Of a stretch of 64,000 nt of DNA, positions 32,869-42,044 are shown piece by piece (position 1 is the first letter of the stretch; each line of letters opens with the position of its first letter). The notes beneath the pieces are model-generated. The model saw only the letters and a program-made list of their open reading frames with translations. It was not told where the DNA came from and ran no database searches. The translations under genes and the position numbers were made by a program. The stretch is from NCBI RefSeq assembly GCF_006715025.1, contig NZ_VFMK01000001.1, forward strand, positions 4,712,001 to 4,776,000, written 5' to 3'. The DNA is from Serratia fonticola (GTDB lineage: Bacteria; Pseudomonadota; Gammaproteobacteria; Enterobacterales; Enterobacteriaceae).

Positions 32869-34233
32869 TTATTGGCTCAGCTCCCCCACTCTTGCTTGTT
32901 CGCATTTCTCCAGGCACAGGGCCTGCGCATTCCATCCCACCGGGAGAGGTTCCGGGCGCTGCCAATCGAGTTCTCTGATAAACAAACCGAAAACACCATT
33001 GGCGAACAGGACTGGCAATCCACCGGGATAGGGTTCAACTCCCCAGACATTCCCAGTTTCAGGGTTAAGACACCAGGCATTATCCCTACCTGTTCCTTTC
33101 GGTGAACGCGGGTTACAAGGTGGACGTATATCGTAATTCCCCTGCCCACCCTGGCGATAAAGACGCTGAGTAAGCTGAATATTTTCCAGTTGAATGCGGT
33201 TGATTCTTCCAGGCGTTTCACTGTGCATATTAATGGCCCCTTCACATTCGCCGCTAAGCCCCCGAAACTGGACTTGCGTTATCTCGCCAGGCTCGATCAG
33301 TGGATCCCTACGACGCGCAGAGAGGAAAATCGGATCGGCCGCCCCCCAATGGCAGGCAAGTGCCGTAACACACTGAAAAGTAATTCCTGTGAATACGATT
33401 CGTCTTAGGCGGCCACCATCTCGTGAAATCAGGCCTATGCCGCGATTCGAATCATAGATAGTGCAGTTACTCACCACAATATCCTCAATATCTTCCCAGG
33501 TTTCCGTGCCAATTTTAAACGCACAGCTTTTTGAGCGCAGAGAGCAATTGACGATCGTCACCTGCCGTAATGCTCGTTGGAGAGTGGCGGGTTTATCGGT
33601 GGTTTTCAGGCAAATTGCGTCATCCGCCGCACTAAAAAAACAATTAGCAATGTGTACCTGCTGACAGCTATCTATATCCAAAGCATCGGTGTTAGACATC
33701 GTTAAATCGTTATCGACGGTCACGCCATCAATCACCACCTGCAAACAGGAGACCAGATGAATTGTCCACATTGGCGCATGGCGCACCACGATATTTTCCA
33801 GCCGGACCCGCTGGCAATTCTCCAGAAGAATAATACGTGGTCGCTGTTCAGCCGGTGCGCGATACCCCATATCATCTGCCGCCGAGGAAAACCATCCAGC
33901 AGCATTGCCATTAATCGTCCCGCCCCCACAAAGCGTGATATTCTCGGCATCTCGGGCATAGAGAAAAGCACGATCTGAACACTCAGCCCGACTTAAAGCC
34001 ACTGCCTGGGTGAAATCAGCATAATTATCACTGACAATGAGTTCCGCTCCGGGTGACAACCATAGACAGGTATCTGAACCTATTCGTAATCCACCCAGGT
34101 AATATTTTCCACTTTCGACCACCAGCGTACCACCGCCAGCTTGCGATAAGGCATCAAGCGCTTTTTGAAAAATCGCGGTGTCGCTGGTAACACCATCAGC
34201 ATGGGGATGCCACGTTGAAAGAAAAATATTCAT
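32869..34233 (-). CDS. Glycoside hydrolase family 28 (polygalacturonase-like)
   Basis: 454 aa, right-handed beta-helix protein with the GH28 aspartates: NTDALDID (residues 181-188) and the pair D204-D205 in AADDAICLK. The family's GHG is replaced by KIGTE (240-244) and RIK by NRGIGL (263-268), as in the exo-acting or rhamnogalacturonan-type branch. There is no signal peptide, so it works on oligomers inside the cell. It is divergent from the GPH transporter gene (360 bp between), implying joint control. The exact substrate cannot be read from sequence. Confidence 0.85.
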   Translation of the reverse strand: MNIFLSTWHPHADGVTSDTAIFQKALDALSQAGGGTLVVESGKYYLGGLRIGSDTCLWLSPGAELIVSDNYADFTQAVALSRAECSDRAFLYARDAENITLCGGGTINGNAAGWFSSAADDMGYRAPAEQRPRIILLENCQRVRLENIVVRHAPMWTIHLVSCLQVVIDGVTVDNDLTMSNTDALDIDSCQQVHIANCFFSAADDAICLKTTDKPATLQRALRQVTIVNCSLRSKSCAFKIGTETWEDIEDIVVSNCTIYDSNRGIGLISRDGGRLRRIVFTGITFQCVTALACHWGAADPIFLSARRRDPLIEPGEITQVQFRGLSGECEGAINMHSETPGRINRIQLENIQLTQRLYRQGGQGNYDIRPPCNPRSPKGTGRDNAWCLNPETGNVWGVEPYPGGLPVLFANGVFGLFIRELDWQRPEPLPVGWNAQALCLEKCEQARVGELSQ

Positions 34234-34593
34234 AAGTTTTCCTCAGATAAAACGGAAAACTATCTGAACACAATCATTGTCAGCCTCCATAGGTAAAATA
34301 ACCACAACCTATTTAATTTTTTGCCGCCCTCACAAATCAATCCAGCCACACACTTCATATGTGATTATCAGCACAATTTTGCCGGCTCATTCGCTAACAA
34401 TACGGGCATTTATCGCATTTCCTTTTACCTTCAAACTCAACATTGTTAGCCACGTCACGTTATTTATTTCATTAAATCGACTTTCTGCGCTTCGTTCTCA
34501 GTTCTTAGCAAAAGCATCATCATGATGATTCCGCAAAATTTTTACCTCTTTTACTGTGCAAACTCCTCTTTACTGACAGAAGAGACATAAAAT
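34234..34593. other. Divergent promoter region between GH28 and transporter genes
   Basis: About 360 bp, AT-rich, holding the two divergent promoters. I did not identify a clear KdgR or CRP site by eye. ORFs here are not credible. Confidence 0.4.
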
Positions 34594-36108
34594 ATGACGA
34601 GGACAGTCACTACACGACGGGAAGTAAAAACACGTAATATTCTCTGCTGGGGGATGGGTGATATCTTTGGCAGTGGCGCAATGACGATCACCGGGCTTTG
34701 GTTGCTGTATTTTTATATTGAAGTCGCGGGGCTTTCGCCCGCCGCAGCCGCCTCCATCTTTGCCATCGCAAAAATTTGGGATGGCATCACCGACCCGGTT
34801 ATGGGATATATCACCGACAATATCCGTACTCGCTGGGGCAGGCGTCGATTATTCTTTATTATCGGTGCCCCGCTTTCTCTCTGCTTTGCCCTGATGTGGG
34901 TCAGCGGGTTTGGCTATGCCTGGTATCTCGGTACTTATTTGTTATTCAGCACCGTTTTTACTCTCTTGATGGTGCCCTACGATACGCTTCCTGCGGAGAT
35001 GACATCACGCTACGACCTCCGCTCAAAAATGTCCGGCGCGCGGATGCTCTTTGCCCAAGCCACAGCGTTTCTATCCGCACTTATCCCTGGGCAGATTCTG
35101 GCGCACGTCGCTGACAAATCGCAGGCGTTTTTATATATCGGCCTGATCTTTGCCATACTCTTCGCCCTACCCTGGATCTTCGTCTGGCGGGGAACCTGGG
35201 AGCGTGAGAACCTTCCGCCACCGTCGACTCAGCGAGGGATGAGAAAGTCAATTGCCTCGCTGTATCGGGAAATGGCATCAACGTTCCGCTTACGTACTTT
35301 TCGCATTCACATCATGATGTATGTTGGCGGGGCCGTTGCATTAGATATTTTCGGTTCACTGTTCATGCACTATATGACCTACGTGCTCCAGGTCGGCGCA
35401 TCCTTAGCGTCTCAGGCCATGAGCCTGATGACGCTATTTCAATTCTTTGCCATCCCTTTCTTCACCTGGCTCTGTATCCGCGTCGGTAACGGTAATGCCT
35501 ACAAAGTGGCGATCGGTCTGATTATGTGCGCATTAATGTGGTTCAGCCAACTCACCGCATCAATCAACTATTTGTCATGGTTACTATTTGGCGGCGCCAT
35601 TGTCATGGGGATTGCACGTGGCGGAACCTACCTGATCCCATGGAACGTCTACAACTTCTTACCCGATGTGGATGAAGCTTATACCGGCGTCAGGCGTGAA
35701 GGAATTTACGCCGGGGTCATGATGCTAACGCGTAAATTCTCCCAGGCTTTGGCACTGTTCATTGTGGGCCTGGCTTTGGAAGCCTTTGGCTTTACCAAAG
35801 GTGCGGAATCGCAAGATGCCGCCGCACTCAATGGCATCTGGTGGGTGTTCCTTGTCGGCCCCGGCCTACTCGCTCTACTGGCAATGTACGGTGCGTTTCG
35901 CTTCCGCCTGAGCCAGGAATGCCACCAGACCCTTACTGTTGAACTAGAGCGCCTGCGCAATGGCGGTAAACCAGAAGATGCTCCATCACAGGCACGGCAA
36001 ACCGTCGAGTTACTTACCGGGCATCCCCATAAGAATATTCACTGGCAGCGTACTGCTGAAACGACCATGCAAGGGAGTCACTATGTCGCAGAAAATAAGC
36101 CATCCTGA
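34594..36108 (+). CDS. GPH-family oligosaccharide symporter (TogT/RhiT-like)
   Basis: 504 aa, about twelve membrane helices of the glycoside-pentoside-hexuronide:cation symporter family (MFS). Visible motifs are IWDGITDPVMGYITDNIRTRWGRRR near residues 60-86 and VPYDTLPAEMT in the next loop. TogT and RhiT of pectinolytic enterobacteria, which import oligogalacturonides or rhamnogalacturonides, belong to this family. The neighbours (GH28, GH105) support a pectin-fragment substrate. The 3' end overlaps the GH105 start by 26 bp. A long hydrophilic C-tail (about 50 residues) is somewhat unusual. Confidence 0.85.
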   Translation: MTRTVTTRREVKTRNILCWGMGDIFGSGAMTITGLWLLYFYIEVAGLSPAAAASIFAIAKIWDGITDPVMGYITDNIRTRWGRRRLFFIIGAPLSLCFALMWVSGFGYAWYLGTYLLFSTVFTLLMVPYDTLPAEMTSRYDLRSKMSGARMLFAQATAFLSALIPGQILAHVADKSQAFLYIGLIFAILFALPWIFVWRGTWERENLPPPSTQRGMRKSIASLYREMASTFRLRTFRIHIMMYVGGAVALDIFGSLFMHYMTYVLQVGASLASQAMSLMTLFQFFAIPFFTWLCIRVGNGNAYKVAIGLIMCALMWFSQLTASINYLSWLLFGGAIVMGIARGGTYLIPWNVYNFLPDVDEAYTGVRREGIYAGVMMLTRKFSQALALFIVGLALEAFGFTKGAESQDAAALNGIWWVFLVGPGLLALLAMYGAFRFRLSQECHQTLTVELERLRNGGKPEDAPSQARQTVELLTGHPHKNIHWQRTAETTMQGSHYVAENKPS

Positions 36109-37180
36109 AACCATCCGCCTTATCGAAAAACTGATCGATAACCTGACCGTCATTCAGGATGACAGCGGCCAATACCTACAACGCCTGCCTGATGGGCGTG
36201 TGATTGACACCAAAGGCTGGGCCGGATGGGAATGGACGCATGGTATCGGGTTGTTTGGTCTCTACCGTTACCACCAGCTTACCGGCTCCCTTCGGGCTAA
36301 TCAGATTATTGACGATTGGTTCCGTGCCCGTTTCGCCGAAGGAACGCCGGAAAAAAACATAAATACCGCGATCCCTTTTTTGACCCTCGCCAATCGCTAC
36401 CAACAGGAAGTGCGTAACGAATGGCGGGCATACCTTGAAGTGTGGGGGGATGCGCTTTATCGGCAGCTCCCACGAACAGATGAAGGCTGCATGCAACATG
36501 TCACCTACGAAAATGCGCATTATCAGCAAATCTGGGATGACACGCTAATGATGGCGGCCCTGCCTCTGGCCAGGCTTGGGCTTTTGTTCGGAAAAGATCG
36601 CTGGGTTGAAGAAGCAAAATATCAGTTTTTACAACATATTCATTATCTTACTGACAGAAAAAGCGGCCTGTGGTATCACGGTTGGAATTTCGACGGCCGG
36701 CACAATTTTGCCAGCGCACTATGGGCTCGAGGCAATAGCTGGATAACGCTGGCCATACCTGAACTGCTGGAAATGCTTAATCTGGATGAACACGATGCAT
36801 TCTATCGCCAGCTCTGCAACATTCTGCAAGGCCAGGTGAGCGCACTAGCCAGCTGTCAGCGTGAAAACGGACTTTGGTCGACGCTACTGGACGATGCCAC
36901 AAGCTACTGTGAAGCGTCGGCAACAGCAGGCTTCGCTGCCGGTATTTTGAAAGCTATACGTCTCGGTTATCTCGACGATGGCTACCTTCCCGTGGCAGAA
37001 CGCGCCATAGCCGGCATTGTTGAGCATATTTCCCCGCAAGGAGAATTAACTCAGGTCTCTTTTGGCACGGCAATGGGATACGATCTCGACCATTACCGGC
37101 ATATTCCCTTGACCGCTATGCCATATGGCCAGGCGATGGCGATGCTCTGCCTGGTTGAGTCCTTATACCGCACGCTATGA
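36083..37180 (+). CDS. Unsaturated rhamnogalacturonyl hydrolase (GH105, RhiN/YteR-like)
   Basis: 365 aa, (alpha/alpha)6 barrel of family GH105. GWAGWEWTHGIGLFGLYRY (residues 45-63), IWDDTLMMAALPLARLG with the likely catalytic D152 (compare D143 of YteR), and YHGWNFDGRHNFASALWARGN (198-218) are visible. It removes the unsaturated uronic acid left by lyases on (rhamno)galacturonan oligomers, in the cytoplasm. ATG 36083 has AAGGGAG upstream and overlaps the transporter gene; the longer frame from 35960 is not needed. It is convergent with the next gene, 3 bp apart. Confidence 0.88.
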   Translation: MSQKISHPETIRLIEKLIDNLTVIQDDSGQYLQRLPDGRVIDTKGWAGWEWTHGIGLFGLYRYHQLTGSLRANQIIDDWFRARFAEGTPEKNINTAIPFLTLANRYQQEVRNEWRAYLEVWGDALYRQLPRTDEGCMQHVTYENAHYQQIWDDTLMMAALPLARLGLLFGKDRWVEEAKYQFLQHIHYLTDRKSGLWYHGWNFDGRHNFASALWARGNSWITLAIPELLEMLNLDEHDAFYRQLCNILQGQVSALASCQRENGLWSTLLDDATSYCEASATAGFAAGILKAIRLGYLDDGYLPVAERAIAGIVEHISPQGELTQVSFGTAMGYDLDHYRHIPLTAMPYGQAMAMLCLVESLYRTL

Positions 37181-37183
37181 TGT

Positions 37184-38857
37184 TTAATGCCTGAGCGCCG
37201 ATAATTCGCTGCTCAGGCTATCCGCCAGGCTACGTACCCGAGCGGAATCAAACATGACATAAAACCCAGGCGAGGCGTCATTCATCTGCTGGCAAAGCAC
37301 TTCCATTTCGAATGCACACTGGTATAGCGCCTGCACGTTAATATGGCAGATTTCTCTCATGCTCCAGCTATTTTCTACTTCACGAGCAAAATGTAGCGTA
37401 AAGAATGCCTTCTGGGCATGCGTAAACATCTGGCAGTAGAGCGCCAGTCCCTGCCATTCTTCCTGCCAGAGATGATAAAGTGCCGCAGGGAATGCCGCAT
37501 TATCAGCAAAATCCAGCGCCTGAGCGCATAATTTCTGAGCTCCAGCCGCAATTTCATCCTTCTCTTGCGCAATCCGCGTGAGATTTTCCATCGATTTTTG
37601 CGGATCCCCGCGCGTAAAGTGTATGTCCTGTGCCGACCCCGGCAACCAATGATTACGCGCGAGCTGGCTGTACAAGCTCCATACCGCCTGACCGTAGCTT
37701 TCCGGTAATTGGCTATGGCGATGAAAAACGTGATCGCGTACATAAATCGCCTGATAAAGCATCTGTGTTGCCTGCTCAAGTAACTGCTGGAAACGGCGAG
37801 CTACGGGTTCATCAGGACACCAGCCATAACGCTCCGCCAACCAGAGATCCAATAACTGCTCCTGAGTTTTACCTGCGCCATTACCTAACAACTGGCTACA
37901 TGCAAACAAATTGCACTCACTTAACGTTTCCGCTATCCAGTGGTTGTCAACGCTCTCCCAACTGGTCTTACATATCGCACCCGTTATTCTGGGGTTCCCA
38001 CTTTGACACCAAAGAAGTCGACCTATTAACTCATCAATGCGCAAGAAAGGCATCACTCCCCACCCTACTTCCTCCCCTGCCAAATCGATATCAACCCATA
38101 CGTCTCGCGTTGTGACCAGGAGCAGTGCAGGGTTATTTGGGAACACTGGCCAGAAACGTTCTGGTGTTAGCTTTATTGACACCGATACGGTTGGTGGGAG
38201 CGATTCAATAGCATCGAGCACAGTCCCCAGATCGTCATTGCTCGCAGGAAAAACTCTGAGAACAAGATGTTTATTTTGTGCAGCAACCACCTGATTTAGC
38301 GCTTGAAAGCAACGTCGATAGATAACAAAACTTTGTAACGGTTGGCGAACATTTACGGGCTCATCACTAAGATCAATATCCCATTTAGGACGCGTAATCG
38401 GCAATAAACCATCGGTACTGGAAAGCGCTATAATTAACCCCGTTAACGCAGGGATACCCTGACACACGCTGCGAACTTTATCTGTCAACCAGCGGCACCA
38501 GAAATCCACATCAAAAATAACGCCTTGTTTGCTATCCAGCAAATACTGATGGGATAGCAGGAGTTCTGTCGGAAACCCCAGTTCTTTTGCCTGTAGATAA
38601 AAACGCAATCCTTGCTCATGGCAATACAGAGCGAGACGGTTGAGGTAAACACAACGTGCTCGCTGCTGACTGGAAACACTATCGTTATAGTGCAAAGCGG
38701 TGTACCCCTTCGGAAATACCAACTTGCCAAAGAGATCGGCCTGCCCTATCACGATAGTATTAAAACCATGCTGAGAAGCGTAATTCACCAGGCGGCATAC
38801 CGATGGCCAGTTCCATATGTCCTGATTATTCAGTTCTAATGCCCGGGTTTCCCACAT
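37184..38857 (-). CDS. Uncharacterised protein of the pectin locus, possible glycosidase
   Basis: 557 aa, not recognised. ATG 38857 has CAGGAGT upstream; the 31-residue longer frame is not supported. No signal peptide or membrane helix. The N-terminal ~300 residues alternate strands and helices like a TIM barrel (VCRLVNYASQHGFNTIVIGQ; GLRFYLQAKELGFPTELLLSH; FWCRWLTDKV; LTGLIIALSST; LLLVTTRDVWVDIDLAGEEVGWG), recalling GH67-like or GH115-like alpha-glucuronidases; the C-terminus is helical. The place beside GH28, GPH and GH105 genes suggests a role in uronic-acid oligosaccharide use. No catalytic residues can be assigned. Confidence 0.6.
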   Translation of the reverse strand: MWETRALELNNQDIWNWPSVCRLVNYASQHGFNTIVIGQADLFGKLVFPKGYTALHYNDSVSSQQRARCVYLNRLALYCHEQGLRFYLQAKELGFPTELLLSHQYLLDSKQGVIFDVDFWCRWLTDKVRSVCQGIPALTGLIIALSSTDGLLPITRPKWDIDLSDEPVNVRQPLQSFVIYRRCFQALNQVVAAQNKHLVLRVFPASNDDLGTVLDAIESLPPTVSVSIKLTPERFWPVFPNNPALLLVTTRDVWVDIDLAGEEVGWGVMPFLRIDELIGRLLWCQSGNPRITGAICKTSWESVDNHWIAETLSECNLFACSQLLGNGAGKTQEQLLDLWLAERYGWCPDEPVARRFQQLLEQATQMLYQAIYVRDHVFHRHSQLPESYGQAVWSLYSQLARNHWLPGSAQDIHFTRGDPQKSMENLTRIAQEKDEIAAGAQKLCAQALDFADNAAFPAALYHLWQEEWQGLALYCQMFTHAQKAFFTLHFAREVENSWSMREICHINVQALYQCAFEMEVLCQQMNDASPGFYVMFDSARVRSLADSLSSELSALRH

Positions 38858-39207
38858 TATTTTACTCCTGATTATCCGCTTGCCTTGAACATAACGTATT
38901 AGCAAAACCGTTTGTTTTCCCTTCTTCGAATATAGAAAGAAAATGGCCATACTTCTTTGACATAGTTAGGCATCCATTGGCAAAACTCAGCATAATGAAA
39001 AACAACACCAATCAAGCGGAGCGTGAGTCGTAATAGACCAGGATCAGCCATACATCGAAAAGAACCTTGTTGGCAGTACGTTAACAAGCGCAAACGTAAA
39101 GAGGCAGGTCAGTTCACCTGCAAAGGTGGGGGAAATTTTGCTACAATGCGGCCGACTATATCTCTTATCCGAGGCGATATTTACATAAAATGGAATGAAT
39201 ACACGTT
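38858..39207. other. Intergenic region with possible promoter of the BCCT gene
   Basis: About 350 bp between divergent genes. TACAAT at 39140-39145 could be a -10 element for the transporter gene. No RNA gene or other ORF is convincing. Confidence 0.4.
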
Positions 39208-41205
39208 ATGAGTGAGACTGAAACTATCCCAAAGCAACCAAAAAGCCAGATTAACAAAGCGGTTTTCTTCACTTCTGCTTTGTTAATTTTCCTTCTGGTC
39301 GCATTTGCTGCAATTTTCCCTGAGCTCGCAGATAGAAACTTCAAACTTCTACAACAACAAATCTTCACAAATGCCAGTTGGTTCTACATTCTGGCCGTTG
39401 CACTAATACTACTCAGCGTCACCTTCCTCGGCCTTTCCCGCTACGGTGACATTAAACTTGGGCCAGACCATGCTCAACCCGACTTTAGCTATCATTCCTG
39501 GTTTGCCATGCTGTTTTCTGCTGGGATGGGGATAGGGCTGATGTTCTTTGGTGTTGCTGAACCGGTGATGCATTATCTTTCACCCCCGGTCGGAACACCC
39601 GAAACCGTTGAAGCTGCCAAGCAAGCGATGCGCCTGACGTTCTTCCACTGGGGTCTTCACGCCTGGGCCATCTACGCGATTGTGGCGTTAATTCTGGCAT
39701 TTTTCAGCTATCGTCATGGCCTGCCGCTAACGCTGCGTTCCGCACTCTACCCTATTATTGGTGATCGTATCTATGGCCCGATTGGCCATGCCGTTGATAT
39801 TTTTGCCGTCATTGGCACCGTATTTGGGGTAGCAACGTCTCTGGGATACGGTGTACTGCAGGTCAATGCCGGACTCAACCATCTCTTTGGCGTTCCCATC
39901 AATGAAACGGTTCAGGTCATACTGATCGTGGTGATTACCGGCCTGGCAACAATATCTGTGGTTTCCGGGCTGAATAAAGGAATTCGTATTCTCTCCGAGC
40001 TCAACCTTGGACTGGCCTTATTGCTGCTGACACTGGTACTGCTATTAGGGCCGACCGTTTTATTATTGAAGTCTTTCGTTGAAAATACCGGTGGTTATCT
40101 TTCTGAACTCGTGAGTAAAACATTCAACCTGTATGCCTATGAGCCTAAATCCAGTAACTGGCTGGGAGGTTGGACGCTATTGTATTGGGGCTGGTGGCTG
40201 TCCTGGTCTCCCTTCGTTGGCATGTTTATCGCGCGTGTCTCTCGTGGCAGGACAATCCGCGAATTTGTCACTGGCGTGCTGTTCGTTCCGGCAGGTTTCA
40301 CACTGATGTGGATGACGGTTTTTGGCAATAGCGCCATTTACCTCATCATGAGCAAAGGTGCGACCGGCTTGGCAACGACGGTGCAGCAGGATGTCGCGTT
40401 GGCGCTGTTTAATTTCCTTGAGCACTTCCCGTTCTCAAATGTGCTGTCGTTTATCGCGATGGCTATGGTCATTGTTTTCTTTGTAACTTCTGCTGACTCC
40501 GGTGCGATGGTGGTTGATACCTTGGCCTCTGGCGGCTCCAGTAATACACCTGTCTGGCAACGGATTTTCTGGGCATCGCTGATGGGCATTGTCGCTATTG
40601 CACTTTTGATTGCTGGAGGACTGAGCGCATTGCAAACAGTCACTATTGCCAGCGCACTCCCATTTTCGGTGATTCTTCTGATATCCATATACGGATTACT
40701 CAAGGCACTGCGCCGGGATCTTACCAAACGAGAGAGCCAAAGCATGGCCACGATTGCGCCTACTGCCGCCCGTATTCCAATACCGTGGCAGCGCAGATTG
40801 CGTAACATCGCCTACTTACCGAAGCGCTCACTCGTCAAACGTTTCATGGATGAGGTTATCCAGCCTGGGATGGTGCTTGTACAAGAAGAATTGAACAAGC
40901 AAGGTACACCCAGCCACATCGGCAACGATTCTGATGACCGCATCCGCCTTGAGGTCGATCTGGGTAATGAGCTGAATTTCATCTACGAAGTCAGGTTGCG
41001 TGACTACAATTCACCCACATTTGCACTTGCCGCACTGGATAACGATGAACAGCAAGCCGAACAGCACAAGTACTATCGTGCAGAAGTCTATCTGAAAGAA
41101 GGCGGGCAAAACTATGATGTTATGGGCTGGAATCAGGAACAGTTGATCAACGATATTCTTGACCAGTATGAAAAGCATCTCCACTTTCTACATCTGGTAC
41201 GCTAA
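39208..41205 (+). CDS. betT: BCCT-family transporter, choline/betaine type (BetT-like)
   Basis: 665 aa with twelve membrane helices and a long cytoplasmic C-terminal domain (about 150 residues, KRFMDEVIQPGMVLVQEELNKQG), as in BetT. The family signature is clear: MGIGLMFFGVAEPVMHY, and the tryptophan-rich helix GWTLLYWGWWLSWSPFVGMFIARVSRGRTIREF. VTSADSGAMVVDTLASGG is also family-typical. It is a sodium- or proton-driven importer of quaternary amines. No bet biosynthetic genes are adjacent, so substrate and symbol are tentative. A terminator follows directly. Confidence 0.82.
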   Translation: MSETETIPKQPKSQINKAVFFTSALLIFLLVAFAAIFPELADRNFKLLQQQIFTNASWFYILAVALILLSVTFLGLSRYGDIKLGPDHAQPDFSYHSWFAMLFSAGMGIGLMFFGVAEPVMHYLSPPVGTPETVEAAKQAMRLTFFHWGLHAWAIYAIVALILAFFSYRHGLPLTLRSALYPIIGDRIYGPIGHAVDIFAVIGTVFGVATSLGYGVLQVNAGLNHLFGVPINETVQVILIVVITGLATISVVSGLNKGIRILSELNLGLALLLLTLVLLLGPTVLLLKSFVENTGGYLSELVSKTFNLYAYEPKSSNWLGGWTLLYWGWWLSWSPFVGMFIARVSRGRTIREFVTGVLFVPAGFTLMWMTVFGNSAIYLIMSKGATGLATTVQQDVALALFNFLEHFPFSNVLSFIAMAMVIVFFVTSADSGAMVVDTLASGGSSNTPVWQRIFWASLMGIVAIALLIAGGLSALQTVTIASALPFSVILLISIYGLLKALRRDLTKRESQSMATIAPTAARIPIPWQRRLRNIAYLPKRSLVKRFMDEVIQPGMVLVQEELNKQGTPSHIGNDSDDRIRLEVDLGNELNFIYEVRLRDYNSPTFALAALDNDEQQAEQHKYYRAEVYLKEGGQNYDVMGWNQEQLINDILDQYEKHLHFLHLVR

Positions 41206-41213
41206 TACGATCG

Positions 41214-41238
41214 AAACCGCCCCTTCTGGGCGGTTTTT
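41214..41238 (+). terminator. Rho-independent terminator of the BCCT gene
   Basis: AAACCGCCC, loop CTTCT, GGGCGGTTT followed by TT: strong GC stem and short U-run, 8 bp past the stop codon. Confidence 0.85.
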
Positions 41239-41266
41239 CCGCACCCAGCGAGCAAGGTAATAAAAA

Positions 41267-41674
41267 ATGAACAAACAGATCGCCCTTAATTTTGTCGCCG
41301 CAATTAACTCACATGAGAGTGATAACATCATTGCACTTATGACTGATGACCATGTTTTTATTGACGCTTATGGCAACAGAGAAAGTAAAGAAGCAATGTC
41401 AAAAGGTTGGCCCGCTTATTTTTCCTGGTTTCCCGACTACTTGATTGAAGTTGATGACATACTGGTATCAGGCGACACGGTTGTTTTACTTGGCTATGCA
41501 GGCGGTACATATCACGGTATTTCATCACCCGATAATAAAAATACTTGGCGTATTCCTGCTGCATGGCGCGTAATCATAGAAAACCATTTAGTAAAAGTAT
41601 GGCAGGTATATGCAGATAGCAAAATACCGTTTGATATTATGGGCGAAGCCGATAAGTGCCAAACACAGACCTGA
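41267..41674 (+). CDS. NTF2-like (SnoaL/ketosteroid isomerase-fold) protein
   Basis: 135 aa, single cone-shaped NTF2-like domain: NFVAAINSHESDNIIALMTDDHVFIDAYG at the start, MSKGWPAYFSWFPDYLIEVDDILVSGDTVVLLGY in the middle and AAWRVIIENHLVKVWQVYAD at the end. Such proteins bind small hydrophobic ligands or act as isomerases and hydrolases; no function can be assigned. A decayed piece of the same gene lies at 27890-27964. It sits between the BCCT gene and tRNA-Thr, at the edge of the accessory region. Confidence 0.78.
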   Translation: MNKQIALNFVAAINSHESDNIIALMTDDHVFIDAYGNRESKEAMSKGWPAYFSWFPDYLIEVDDILVSGDTVVLLGYAGGTYHGISSPDNKNTWRIPAAWRVIIENHLVKVWQVYADSKIPFDIMGEADKCQTQT

Positions 41675-41772
41675 ACCCGTTCGGATGGGCCAGTAAAGTG
41701 ACTTATCAGGGCGAACAGTTTGGTAGTGCAGGGGCATTTCGCGTCGCTGGACGAGACCTAACGTACGAAAGA

Positions 41773-41848
41773 TGGTGCCGATAATAGGAGTCGAACCTAC
41801 GACCTTCGCATTACGAATGCGCTGCTCTACCAACTGAGCTATATCGGC
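41773..41848 (-). tRNA. thrW: tRNA-Thr (anticodon CGT)
   Basis: On the minus strand: acceptor GCCGATA, D-arm AGCTCAGTTGGTAGAGC, anticodon stem-loop GCGCA-TTCGTAA-TGCGA (anticodon CGT), T-loop GGTTCGACTCC, and encoded CCA (76 nt). It matches E. coli thrW and lies next to proA as in E. coli. thrW is a known integration site for mobile elements; its 3' end points to the accessory region on the left. I found no second copy of the 3' end as an att site within the window. Confidence 0.95.
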
Positions 41849-42044
41849 TTTGGGCCGGGCGTACCAATGTATGCCGGAGTGCGTACCATAAATTAGGCAA
41901 AAGCGGCGGATGAGTCAATAGCCCGCTAATCATCTGCTGCATTTCGCATCAACCCTCTATTTTCTGTGGCCTCTTTGCGGCACCGCGGCCTGATGGATTA
42001 TAGGCGCAGCATTGGCATACTGCGCCTTTGGCAAAGCAATGATC

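Noticed and set aside
32869..34233. Inactive GH28 because GHG and RIK motifs are altered
   Set aside because: NTD and DD aspartates are intact, and the KIGTE/NRGIG variants occur in exo-acting and rhamnogalacturonan-type members.
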